From positions 1 to 37,426 of the forward strand of contig JAAELU010000546.1 of the NCBI GenBank assembly GCA_024226255.1: a stretch of 37,426 nucleotides of DNA. The letters run 5' to 3'. The position numbers were made by a program, and so were the translations under genes. The notes under the pieces were generated by a model, which was not told the origin of the DNA, searched no databases, and saw only the letters and a program-made list of their open reading frames with translations. Positions 23,350 through 30,580 of this stretch are shown piece after piece (positions within the stretch are counted from its first letter, which is position 1; the number at the start of each line of letters is the position of its first letter). This stretch comes from a bacterium (GTDB taxonomy: Bacteria; Actinomycetota; Acidimicrobiia; Spongiisociales; UBA5794).

Positions 23350-25185
23350 CTAGTCGAGGACGGCGGAGGTTCCGCGTTCCCATGACGCGTGGAGCCTGCC
23401 GTAAGCCCCACCCTCTGCAACCAGCTCGTCGTGGGTGCCGTCTTGGATCAGTGCGGCGTTGTCGAACACCAACACCCTGTCAGCCGCTTCCGCCGTGGAC
23501 ATGCGGTGGGCGATCGTGACGACGGTCCGACCTTCTGTGAGTTCGTTGAGCGCCCGTGAGATGCGAACCTCGGTCGACGGGTCGACCGCCGACGTCGCTT
23601 CGTCGAGAACGAGTAGCTCGGGATCGGCGATTGCTGCGCGCACCAATGTAACGAGCTGTCGTTCGCCGACGGATAGTGATGAACCGCGCTCGCCAACCTG
23701 AGTATCGAGTCCGGCTGCCAACTCGCCGAGCCAATCGTCTAGGCCCAGCCGCTCAAACGTCTCGATCAACTCATGTGGGCTCGCCTCGGGGCGACCCATG
23801 AGAACGTTGTCGGCGATGGTGCCGCGAAACAGGACTCCCTCCTGGGGGACCATGACAACACGATCGCGCAGTGAGCGGAAGCGAACCGAGCTGATGTCGA
23901 CTCCGCCGAGGCGTACGGAACCATCGGATGGGTCCATGAGTCTTGTCAGTAGCTTGGCGAACGTTGTCTTTCCTGATCCGGTCTCTCCCACAACTGCGAC
24001 TCGCGTGGTCGGGGCGATAGTCACCGTGACGTTACGCATCGCAACAGTTCCCGTTGCTTCCTTGGCGGTTTCACCGGCCTTGGGGTATCGGAAGCCGACG
24101 CCGCTGAACTCCACCCCGAGTGGTTCGTGAGGTAGGTCGACACCGTCTCGGCCAGGGTCCGATACATCAGGGGCGATATCGAGCACGTCGAGAACCCTTC
24201 GCCAACCGGCTACTGCGGTCTGCGCCTCGTTTACAGCCTCGCCGAATGTTTGGATTGGCTGGATGAACAATTGAACGAGAAACAAGAACGCCACCACAGT
24301 CCCCACCGTTTCAGTCCCGTTTACGGCAAGAATTGTGCCCACGACCATCACGGCGGCGATGACGATCGCAGACAGAACCTCGCCGACGCCGGAAAAGGTC
24401 GCCGAGAGCCCGCCTGCTCTGACGGCTGCAGCTCGGTGGTCCTCGATCGCATCCCCCAACTTCCCGCGGACCCGATCCTCGATTCCGTAGGCGCGGATAA
24501 CGGGAGCGCCGACGACAACTTCTGCAAGGGTTGCCAGCATCCGGCCCACCTTCTCGCGCACGATCAGGAATGCCTTCTCCAATCGCTTCTGAAACCACTT
24601 CACAGTGAATGTGATCAGAGGAATCGCTGCCACCACGGTCAGGCCCAGTGGCACCGAATAGACCATCATCACCACGATCGCCATGAGGGCCTGACCGGCG
24701 TTGACGATGATCATCATGCCGGCCCATTGCATGAAGCGGCTGATCTGGTCCACGTCAGATGTGACCCGGGCCACGAGAGCGCCACGTTGCTCGGAAGCTT
24801 GGTGAAGCATCGATAGGTCGTGGATGTGGCGGAATGCCCGGATGCGGAGGCCCGAGAGGGCGGTTTCAGAGACCTTTGCCAGGCGGAGGTGCATCCACCC
24901 GGTCGCACCGGCCGTCACCAGTACCGCGATCATGGCAATGACGATCATCCGGGCGACGAACGACATGTCGACACCCTCTTCGGTAACGCCCGAGTCGAGC
25001 ACCTGCTGGATCACGATCGGAATGATCACCTTGCCGGCGGTGGCGACCAGCGCCAGGGCGATGGTGCCCGGAAGGCCGCGGCGCAGGCCCGGGGACAGGG
25101 AGAGTCCCCGCCGGATCGTACGCATCGCTCCGGATCGAGCTGCCACCTCTTCCTCCATGGTGGTGCGTGTCATGGTGGATGTCAT
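23350..25185 (-). CDS. ABC exporter half-transporter, catalytic subunit of a heterodimer
   Basis: The 611-residue protein has a six-helix type IV exporter membrane domain (about 30-320) and a C-terminal nucleotide-binding domain. Walker A is GETGSGKTT (about 399-407), Walker B is LLVLDEATSAVD with the catalytic Glu intact, and the switch His is present in IAHRMST (about 558). The signature is degenerate, LSVGERQ instead of LSGGQ (about 504). It overlaps the previous gene by ATGA and has AGGAGG upstream of the ATG. Its partner shows exactly the opposite pattern of intact and degenerate motifs. The substrate is unknown; drugs, lipids or peptides are all compatible with this family. Confidence 0.95.
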   Translation of the reverse strand: MTSTMTRTTMEEEVAARSGAMRTIRRGLSLSPGLRRGLPGTIALALVATAGKVIIPIVIQQVLDSGVTEEGVDMSFVARMIVIAMIAVLVTAGATGWMHLRLAKVSETALSGLRIRAFRHIHDLSMLHQASEQRGALVARVTSDVDQISRFMQWAGMMIIVNAGQALMAIVVMMVYSVPLGLTVVAAIPLITFTVKWFQKRLEKAFLIVREKVGRMLATLAEVVVGAPVIRAYGIEDRVRGKLGDAIEDHRAAAVRAGGLSATFSGVGEVLSAIVIAAVMVVGTILAVNGTETVGTVVAFLFLVQLFIQPIQTFGEAVNEAQTAVAGWRRVLDVLDIAPDVSDPGRDGVDLPHEPLGVEFSGVGFRYPKAGETAKEATGTVAMRNVTVTIAPTTRVAVVGETGSGKTTFAKLLTRLMDPSDGSVRLGGVDISSVRFRSLRDRVVMVPQEGVLFRGTIADNVLMGRPEASPHELIETFERLGLDDWLGELAAGLDTQVGERGSSLSVGERQLVTLVRAAIADPELLVLDEATSAVDPSTEVRISRALNELTEGRTVVTIAHRMSTAEAADRVLVFDNAALIQDGTHDELVAEGGAYGRLHASWERGTSAVLD

Positions 25186-27026
25186 GCGCCGCCCTCCTGG
25201 TCGTATGCATCTATGAGCTGCTGGTAGGCGGGCGAGGATTGGTAGAGGGCCCGGTGAGTGCCTCGACCGGTGATCCGGCCGTCTTCGATGAAGATCACTT
25301 CGTCGGCCAGAACGATCGACGACCGGCGGTAGGCCACAATCACAACCGTCGTCTCGAGCGCCGCCAGCCCTTGCAGGATCGCGGTCTCGACGGACGGGTC
25401 CACCGCGGAGGTGGCATCGTCGAGGACGAGCAGCCTCGGACTCCGAATCAGGGCACGGGCGATAGCCACGCGCTGCCGCTGGCCGCCAGAGAGGCTGGCG
25501 CCACGCTCGCCGACAAGCGTCTCGTATCCGGCCGGCAGCTCGGAGATGAAGCCATGGGCCTGGGCCAGCTTGGCGGCGGAATGGATCTGCTCTTGCGAGT
25601 AGGGAGCATCGAGGGTGATGTTGGCGGCAATGGTGTCGTCAAAAAGGAAGGCCTCCTGGAACACCAATACGGCGGCATCGGCCAGTTCGTCGCGTTCGAG
25701 ATCGACAAGACCTTTGCCGTCAAGGCGGATCACTCCGGAATCCGGGTCGAAGAGCCTGATGAGTAGGTGGGCCACCGTCGTCTTGCCCGCTCCCGTCGGG
25801 CCAACAAGAGCGACGGTCTTGCCGGGCGGCACGTCCAGGGTCACCGACTCGATTCCCCTGCGATCGCCATTGGTCGAGGCCGGCGTGGTCGTTTCGCCGT
25901 CGGCAAGGTCGGCGGTTTCGGTTTCCGGATAGAGGTAGCCGACTGTCGCCGCCTCGGCCGTGGCGCCACCCGAATTGACGAGTCCGGTGTTGCCGTAGGC
26001 AACGGTGGCGTCCTCGTTGAGGACGGTCTCGATCCGGTCCCATCCGACGATGGCGGCGGGCAATTGGCCCAGTAGCCAGGCAAACACGCGCATCGGCAGA
26101 GCGATCAGCCGAAATAGGTAGGCGAAGGTCACCAGCGTGCCTTCCGTCATGAGCCCTTGGTCAACTCGCCACGCTCCGACCAGCACCACGGCGAGAACGC
26201 CCAGTGTGGGAAGCGCCTCCATGACAGGATCGAATGCAGCCCGCAGTTTTCCGACGTCGACCATTCGATCGCGCAGGTCGTCGGAACGGGCTCCGAAGCG
26301 TCCCACCTCAGCGTCCTCTCGGCCCATCGCTTTGACGACCAGGGCAGCATCAAAGGATTCGTGGGCGATCTCGGTCACCTCAGCCCGCAGCCGCTGGGCG
26401 TTGGCTGCGGCAATACGCATCCGCCGCTGGTAGAAGATGTTGGTGAGAGATATTGCCGGTCCGACGGCAAAGCCGACGATCGCCAGGTAGGGGTCGGTGA
26501 AGATCAGCAACACCACCGTGATGGCGAGCATCACGATGACGCCAAATGCCATGGGCAATGGGGCGGCGATGAATGAAGCGGCCTCGACGTCGGCGTTTAC
26601 GTTCGATAGGAGTTGTCCTGTTGGATAACGCCGGTGCCACTCGATGGGTAGTTCGAGGTAGCGATCGGTGACGTCGGTGCGGTCGCGCTGCTGCAAACGG
26701 TATTGCGCACGATACGCGCCGTAGCGGCGCAGCGAGATACCAAGTCCGCGGGCGACGGCGACGCCGACAATCAGAAGTGCTGCTCCAGTGAGGCTGGCGA
26801 CGCCGACCTCCTGAGCCTCGATTGCCGGTAGCAGCACCGAGTCCGTGGCATATCCGATTGCATACGCGGATGCGATCGTCGCAATGGCGTAGAGGAAAGT
26901 GCCGCCGAACCCGAGCGCGAACTCGCCGCGGGCACGGCCCAACTGGCGTTTGATCAACTGGAGGCCCCGCCCGATCACCTTGCGCTCTGACTGGCGCGAC
27001 TGTTCAATAACGGCGTCGGTGGTCAC
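25182..27026 (-). CDS. ABC exporter half-transporter, degenerate-site subunit of a heterodimer
   Basis: The 614-residue protein has a six-helix exporter domain (about 35-330), a linker of about 60 residues rich in Asp, Glu and Thr, and a nucleotide-binding domain. Walker A GPTGAGKTT (about 408-416) and the signature LSGGQRQRVAIARAL (about 511) are intact. Walker B ends LLVLDD, with Asp in place of the catalytic Glu. The switch histidine is replaced by Tyr in IVAYRRSS (about 565). Its own ATP site is therefore expected to bind but hydrolyse poorly, while its signature completes the active site of the partner. It starts at GTG with a leaderless-type -10 box and heads the operon. Confidence 0.95.
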   Translation of the reverse strand: MTTDAVIEQSRQSERKVIGRGLQLIKRQLGRARGEFALGFGGTFLYAIATIASAYAIGYATDSVLLPAIEAQEVGVASLTGAALLIVGVAVARGLGISLRRYGAYRAQYRLQQRDRTDVTDRYLELPIEWHRRYPTGQLLSNVNADVEAASFIAAPLPMAFGVIVMLAITVVLLIFTDPYLAIVGFAVGPAISLTNIFYQRRMRIAAANAQRLRAEVTEIAHESFDAALVVKAMGREDAEVGRFGARSDDLRDRMVDVGKLRAAFDPVMEALPTLGVLAVVLVGAWRVDQGLMTEGTLVTFAYLFRLIALPMRVFAWLLGQLPAAIVGWDRIETVLNEDATVAYGNTGLVNSGGATAEAATVGYLYPETETADLADGETTTPASTNGDRRGIESVTLDVPPGKTVALVGPTGAGKTTVAHLLIRLFDPDSGVIRLDGKGLVDLERDELADAAVLVFQEAFLFDDTIAANITLDAPYSQEQIHSAAKLAQAHGFISELPAGYETLVGERGASLSGGQRQRVAIARALIRSPRLLVLDDATSAVDPSVETAILQGLAALETTVVIVAYRRSSIVLADEVIFIEDGRITGRGTHRALYQSSPAYQQLIDAYDQEGGA

Positions 27027-27032
27027 GCCTAG

Positions 27033-27038
27033 AGGCTA
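27033..27038 (-). promoter_or_regulatory. Leaderless-type -10 box (TAGCCT)
   Basis: TAGCCT on the minus strand lies 6 nt before the GTG at 27026 of the first ABC gene, with no ribosome binding site. Confidence 0.45.
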
Positions 27039-27110
27039 GGCGCCATCCCGGCTGGCCGAACCGGTCTGAAACGGTGAGCTGCGCCAGCCGGTGGAACCAA
27101 GGGAGAAACG

Positions 27111-28571
27111 ATGATCGATTCAACATGGCGGCTCTACATCGACGGCGACTATGTCGATGCCACCTCCGACAATGCATTCGATTCGATCAATCCGGCAACG
27201 GGTGAGGTCTTGACTACCGTGCAACAGGCTGCCGACGCCGACGTCGATCGAGCCGTTGCCAGCTCCCGAGCGGCCTTTGAGTCGTGGTCGGCAATGAGCG
27301 GAGCGCAGCGGGGGCGCATCCTCAACAACGCAGCTCGAATCTTGCGCGAGCGCAACCGGGAGCTTGCCGAATTGGAGGTTCTCGACACCGGCAAGCCGAT
27401 CCAGGAAGCCATCGAAGTCGATGTGCTTTCGGCTGCTGACGCCATTGAGTTCTATGCCGGTTTGGCAGCGAGCCTGCACGGGGACCATTACGACCTGGGC
27501 GATTCATTCGCCTACACACGCCGTGAACCGTTGGGTGTATGCGTTGGGATCGGTGCCTGGAACTACCCGATCCAGATTGCTGGATGGAAGTCGGCGCCCG
27601 CATTGGCGTGCGGCAACACCATGATCTACAAACCGGCCGAGCTGACCCCACTCACTGCGGCCAAGCTCGCCGAGGTGTACACGGAAGCCGGCGTGCCCGA
27701 TGGTGTGTTCAACGTGGTCCAAGGCGACGGTCGGGTAGGGGCCATGCTGACCGGGCACCCTGACGTCGCCAAGGTGTCGTTGACCGGCGAGGTGAGCACG
27801 GGCAAAAAGGTGATGCAGAACGCTGCCGGGACGCTGAAGCAGATCACCCTGGAACTCGGGGGCAAGTCGCCGATGATCATCTTCGGTGACGCCGATCTGG
27901 ACAACGCGGCATCAGCAGCGTTGCTGGGCAACTTCTATACCCAAGGAGAGGTCTGCTCCAACGGAACTCGGGTTTTTGTGCAGAGCGAGATCTACGGCGA
28001 GTTCCTGGATCGACTCCGGAGCCGTGTCGGCAAGATCAAGGTCGGTGACCCGATGGACCCGGAGACTCATGTGGGAGCCCTCATTACTCCCGAGCACATG
28101 GCGAAGGTCCTCGGTTACATCGAGGCAGGCAAGGCTGCCGGGGCCACCCTCATTGCAGGCGGCGGGCGAGTAGGCGACCCGGCTCTGGCCGGCGGGAACT
28201 TCGTCGAGCCGACGATATTCGCCGATGCTGAGGATGCCATGTCGATCGCCACAGATGAGATCTTCGGCCCGGTGATGACAGTGCTTCCTTTCGACGGTGA
28301 GGATGAGGTTATCGCCAGGGCCAATCGCACCCACTACGGATTGGCCGCCGGCGTCTTTACCCGCGACGTGCAGCGGGCCCACCGTGTTGTAGCCAAGCTC
28401 GAGGCCGGAACGATCTGGATCAACAACTACAACATCACGCCCGTTGAGATCCCATTCGGCGGCTACAAACAATCGGGAATCGGTCGAGAAAACGGACTCA
28501 CCACGATCGACCACTACACACAGCTGAAGACGGTGTATGTCGAGGGCGGCGATGTTGAGGCGCCGTACTGA
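27111..28571 (+). CDS. Aldehyde dehydrogenase, betaine-aldehyde type
   Basis: The 486-residue NAD(P)-dependent aldehyde dehydrogenase has the catalytic Cys282 in [15 protein letters not shown], the general-base Glu in [10 protein letters not shown], and the conserved [20 protein letters not shown]. The [10 protein letters not shown] context and the C-terminal [21 protein letters not shown] are close to those of BetB, which oxidises betaine aldehyde to glycine betaine, an osmoprotectant and methyl donor. The ATG has GGGAG 5 nt upstream. No choline dehydrogenase or choline transporter is adjacent, so related aminoaldehyde substrates remain possible. It is divergent from the ABC exporter operon and convergent with the thioesterase. 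Confidence 0.92.
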   Translation: MIDSTWRLYIDGDYVDATSDNAFDSINPATGEVLTTVQQAADADVDRAVASSRAAFESWSAMSGAQRGRILNNAARILRERNRELAELEVLDTGKPIQEAIEVDVLSAADAIEFYAGLAASLHGDHYDLGDSFAYTRREPLGVCVGIGAWNYPIQIAGWKSAPALACGNTMIYKPAELTPLTAAKLAEVYTEAGVPDGVFNVVQGDGRVGAMLTGHPDVAKVSLTGEVSTGKKVMQNAAGTLKQITLELGGKSPMIIFGDADLDNAASAALLGNFYTQGEVCSNGTRVFVQSEIYGEFLDRLRSRVGKIKVGDPMDPETHVGALITPEHMAKVLGYIEAGKAAGATLIAGGGRVGDPALAGGNFVEPTIFADAEDAMSIATDEIFGPVMTVLPFDGEDEVIARANRTHYGLAAGVFTRDVQRAHRVVAKLEAGTIWINNYNITPVEIPFGGYKQSGIGRENGLTTIDHYTQLKTVYVEGGDVEAPY

Positions 28572-28606
28572 GTTGGACGCTATGAGTCCGTGTCCGACGG
28601 CGAGTG

Positions 28607-29029
28607 CTAGCGGACGATCTGTTCGTCGTGTACGGCCTGCATCGCCGCGGCGAATGTTTCGGGCACGGGGACCGGTTTGAGTGTTTCGGCGTCGACGGTG
28701 ACGTAGATGATCGTGGCCTCGGTCGTGATCCTGTCGCCCACACGCGATTGCAGGGAGAAGGTCACGGAGGTGTTACCGATGCGGGCGACGCGGACGTCGA
28801 CCTCCAGAGTTTCGAAAAGACCGGCGGTTGCTCGAAAGTCGACGGTGGCATGGGCGGTCACCACGTCATAACCGGCGGCGTGAGTGACGTCGGGAGTCAG
28901 CTCTGCCGCTATGAATAGGTCGGTGATGGCGTCGTCGTAGTAGGTCAGGTAGTTGCCGTTGAAGACGATGCCTTGCGAATCGATGTCTCCGTACCGGACC
29001 TTGCGCTCATATGTGATCGGCCACAACAC
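28607..29029 (-). CDS. Hotdog-fold acyl-CoA thioesterase, YbgC/4HBT type
   Basis: The 140-residue protein fits one hotdog domain. The N-terminal RYGDIDSQGIVFNGNYLTYYDDA carries the 4-hydroxybenzoyl-CoA-thioesterase-like Asp (DxxG/N-x-V-x-x-x-x-Y pattern). Further strands follow (ATVDFRATAGLFETLEVDV, VTFSLQSRV). It should hydrolyse an acyl-CoA thioester in the cytoplasm; the acyl chain is unknown. It starts at GTG with a TAGGCT box 7 nt upstream, although a response regulator gene ends only 26 nt before it on the same strand. It may therefore have its own promoter inside the operon. Confidence 0.85.
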   Translation of the reverse strand: MLWPITYERKVRYGDIDSQGIVFNGNYLTYYDDAITDLFIAAELTPDVTHAAGYDVVTAHATVDFRATAGLFETLEVDVRVARIGNTSVTFSLQSRVGDRITTEATIIYVTVDAETLKPVPVPETFAAAMQAVHDEQIVR

Positions 29030-29036
29030 GTGGAAG

Positions 29037-29042
29037 AGCCTA
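29037..29042 (-). promoter_or_regulatory. Leaderless-type -10 box (TAGGCT)
   Basis: TAGGCT on the minus strand lies 7 nt before the GTG at 29029. It is inside the 26-nt gap behind the response regulator gene. Confidence 0.45.
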
Positions 29043-29055
29043 GAGCAGGCCGCCT

Positions 29056-29487
29056 TCAGACCGCTGCGGACGTAATCGCAGAGTCGGGGTCGGATCCGCC
29101 GATGCGTCGTGCCAGAGCTAGGCGTACCAGTGAAGCGAAGTCCTCCGCATCAGCGGGCCACTTGGACATGAACTCCTGGGCGCCGGCCTTGACGGCGGCC
29201 AGGGCGATCTCGGGGTCGTCGCTGGCGCTCACGACGATGACGGGGACTTGAGGGAGGGCGGCAACTATTGCCTCTACGGCTTCGATTCCACTGGCATCGG
29301 GGAGGGTGAGGTCGAGGAGTACGCAGTCGGGGCGCCACCGGTCAACCAGCTCGAGGGCATCGGCGAGATGGGGAGCCGCGCCCACCTTATAGTCGGGGAT
29401 CCCGATATCAGCCAGCATCGTCATCATGATGCGAGCGTGCAGGGGTGAGTCTTCAACTATGAGGATTGATGGCGGTACTGCCTGCAT
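29056..29487 (-). CDS. Single-domain response regulator, CheY-like
   Basis: The ATG at 29487 has GGGGAT 6 nt upstream and gives 143 residues, one receiver domain with no output domain. Visible motifs are the acidic pocket ILIVEDSP, the phosphoacceptor Asp in CVLLDLTLPD, the switch Ser in VIVVSAS, and the conserved Lys after KAGAQEFM (MSK). The longer frame to 29553 adds an unlikely N-terminus without a ribosome binding site. No histidine kinase is in the window, so it is an orphan that signals by protein contact. It shares a strand and a short gap with the thioesterase gene. Confidence 0.92.
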   Translation of the reverse strand: MQAVPPSILIVEDSPLHARIMMTMLADIGIPDYKVGAAPHLADALELVDRWRPDCVLLDLTLPDASGIEAVEAIVAALPQVPVIVVSASDDPEIALAAVKAGAQEFMSKWPADAEDFASLVRLALARRIGGSDPDSAITSAAV

Positions 29488-29622
29488 ATGTTGATCCCCA
29501 ATGTCCGGCGTCGCTCGGGGCCATGGGGGACCGCGAGCTGTCGTGGTAAACATCGGCCTGCGGCCCGTTTTCTTAAGCTATCGACGAGCTAGCGTTGTCG
29601 CCCGGCGCCTTTGGAGAAGTTC

Positions 29623-30333
29623 TTGACTGTGCAATCCGGCTTCGAGATGTTTGCTGCGGCCGGCCTTGTGATGCAGGCCTCATTGCCTGTCGACACGCTT
29701 CCGGACTGGGCGACTCACCCGATGGTGCCATCGGGCGTAGATCTCAGCCGGTACCAATCGCTGGTGATGCTTGGCCAAGGCGGAACCCGTCTGTGGGAGT
29801 ACATCGCGGCGACATCACCGAGGCCAGATGACACCAGGTTCGACAACACGGCGTATGGCCTTGCCGAGAAGTTCGTTGAGGATCACATCGGTGGCGCCGC
29901 ATGGGAGGTTGTGTATCCGGGCCACGCCCTTTTGCCGCTGGGCCGTCTCGCTGAGTTGGCAGGTTGGGGCCGTCCATCGTCGCTGGGACTGACCATCAAC
30001 GACCGTTACGGGCTGTGGATGGCGCACCGCATTGTCTTTCTGGTTGACGCTCCAGCGGCTCTAGTCTCGACAGACACAAGTGGTCATCCGTGCGACACGT
30101 GTCTGGACACGCCGTGTGTTACGGCATGTCCGGTCGGCGCAGTCGATGCCACGGCAGGCTTCGATGTCGATACCTGTGCTGCGTTCCGTATCGAGGTGGA
30201 CTCGGTATGCGCCTATCAATGTCTCGCCCGGCTGGCGTGCCCGGTGGCCGTTGAGCACCGATACGGTTCAGACCAGATGGCGTACCACTACGGGTCTGGA
30301 CTGGCTTCGATACGTCGCTACTACGGGGCGTAG
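29623..30333 (+). CDS. QueG-like iron-sulfur protein of unknown function
   Basis: From the TTG at 29623 (GGAG 6 nt upstream) the protein has 236 residues; GTG at 29629 is an alternative. The middle segment (YPGHALLPLGRLAELAG, then INDRYGLWMAHRIVFLVDAP) resembles the cobalamin-binding reductase part of epoxyqueuosine reductase. A ferredoxin-like motif CDTCLDTPCVTACPVGA follows (C-x2-C-x4-C-x3-CP, with x4 in place of the usual x2). A second set of cysteines lies in VCAYQCLARLACPVA. It is shorter than QueG and lacks its C-terminal HEAT-like part, so it belongs to a related, little-studied group. It is divergent from the response regulator. Confidence 0.8.
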   Translation: MTVQSGFEMFAAAGLVMQASLPVDTLPDWATHPMVPSGVDLSRYQSLVMLGQGGTRLWEYIAATSPRPDDTRFDNTAYGLAEKFVEDHIGGAAWEVVYPGHALLPLGRLAELAGWGRPSSLGLTINDRYGLWMAHRIVFLVDAPAALVSTDTSGHPCDTCLDTPCVTACPVGAVDATAGFDVDTCAAFRIEVDSVCAYQCLARLACPVAVEHRYGSDQMAYHYGSGLASIRRYYGA

Positions 30334-30580
30334 GTCTCCACATCTGGAAGGGGATCACCGCAGGCCCGGATGGATGGTTCCGGCCAGCAACAGCATCCAG
30401 AACAGGACCCGGGTACCCGTATCCAGTCCGTCGTAGCGGGTGAGAATGGTTCCAACTCGGGAGTCGTCACTGCGGTCCAGGCGGCGAGTGGACCTTGCCG
30501 CCAGCAGGAGCAGGACGACTGCGATCCGGTGTTCGCGGATCACGGTGTACATGGGACTGCCCGGAGTTTCTGGCCTATGA

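Noticed and set aside
23350-27026. ABC pair as the exporter of the RTX proteins (type I secretion)
   Set aside because: No membrane fusion or outer-membrane partner is present, the RTX proteins have Sec signal peptides, and the motif pattern is that of a heterodimeric multidrug-type exporter.
30355-30552. 65-codon open frame on the minus strand downstream of the giant gene
   Set aside because: It has no ribosome binding site or -10 box at the right distance, an arginine-rich composition and no recognisable domain; the 247-nt gap is better treated as non-coding.
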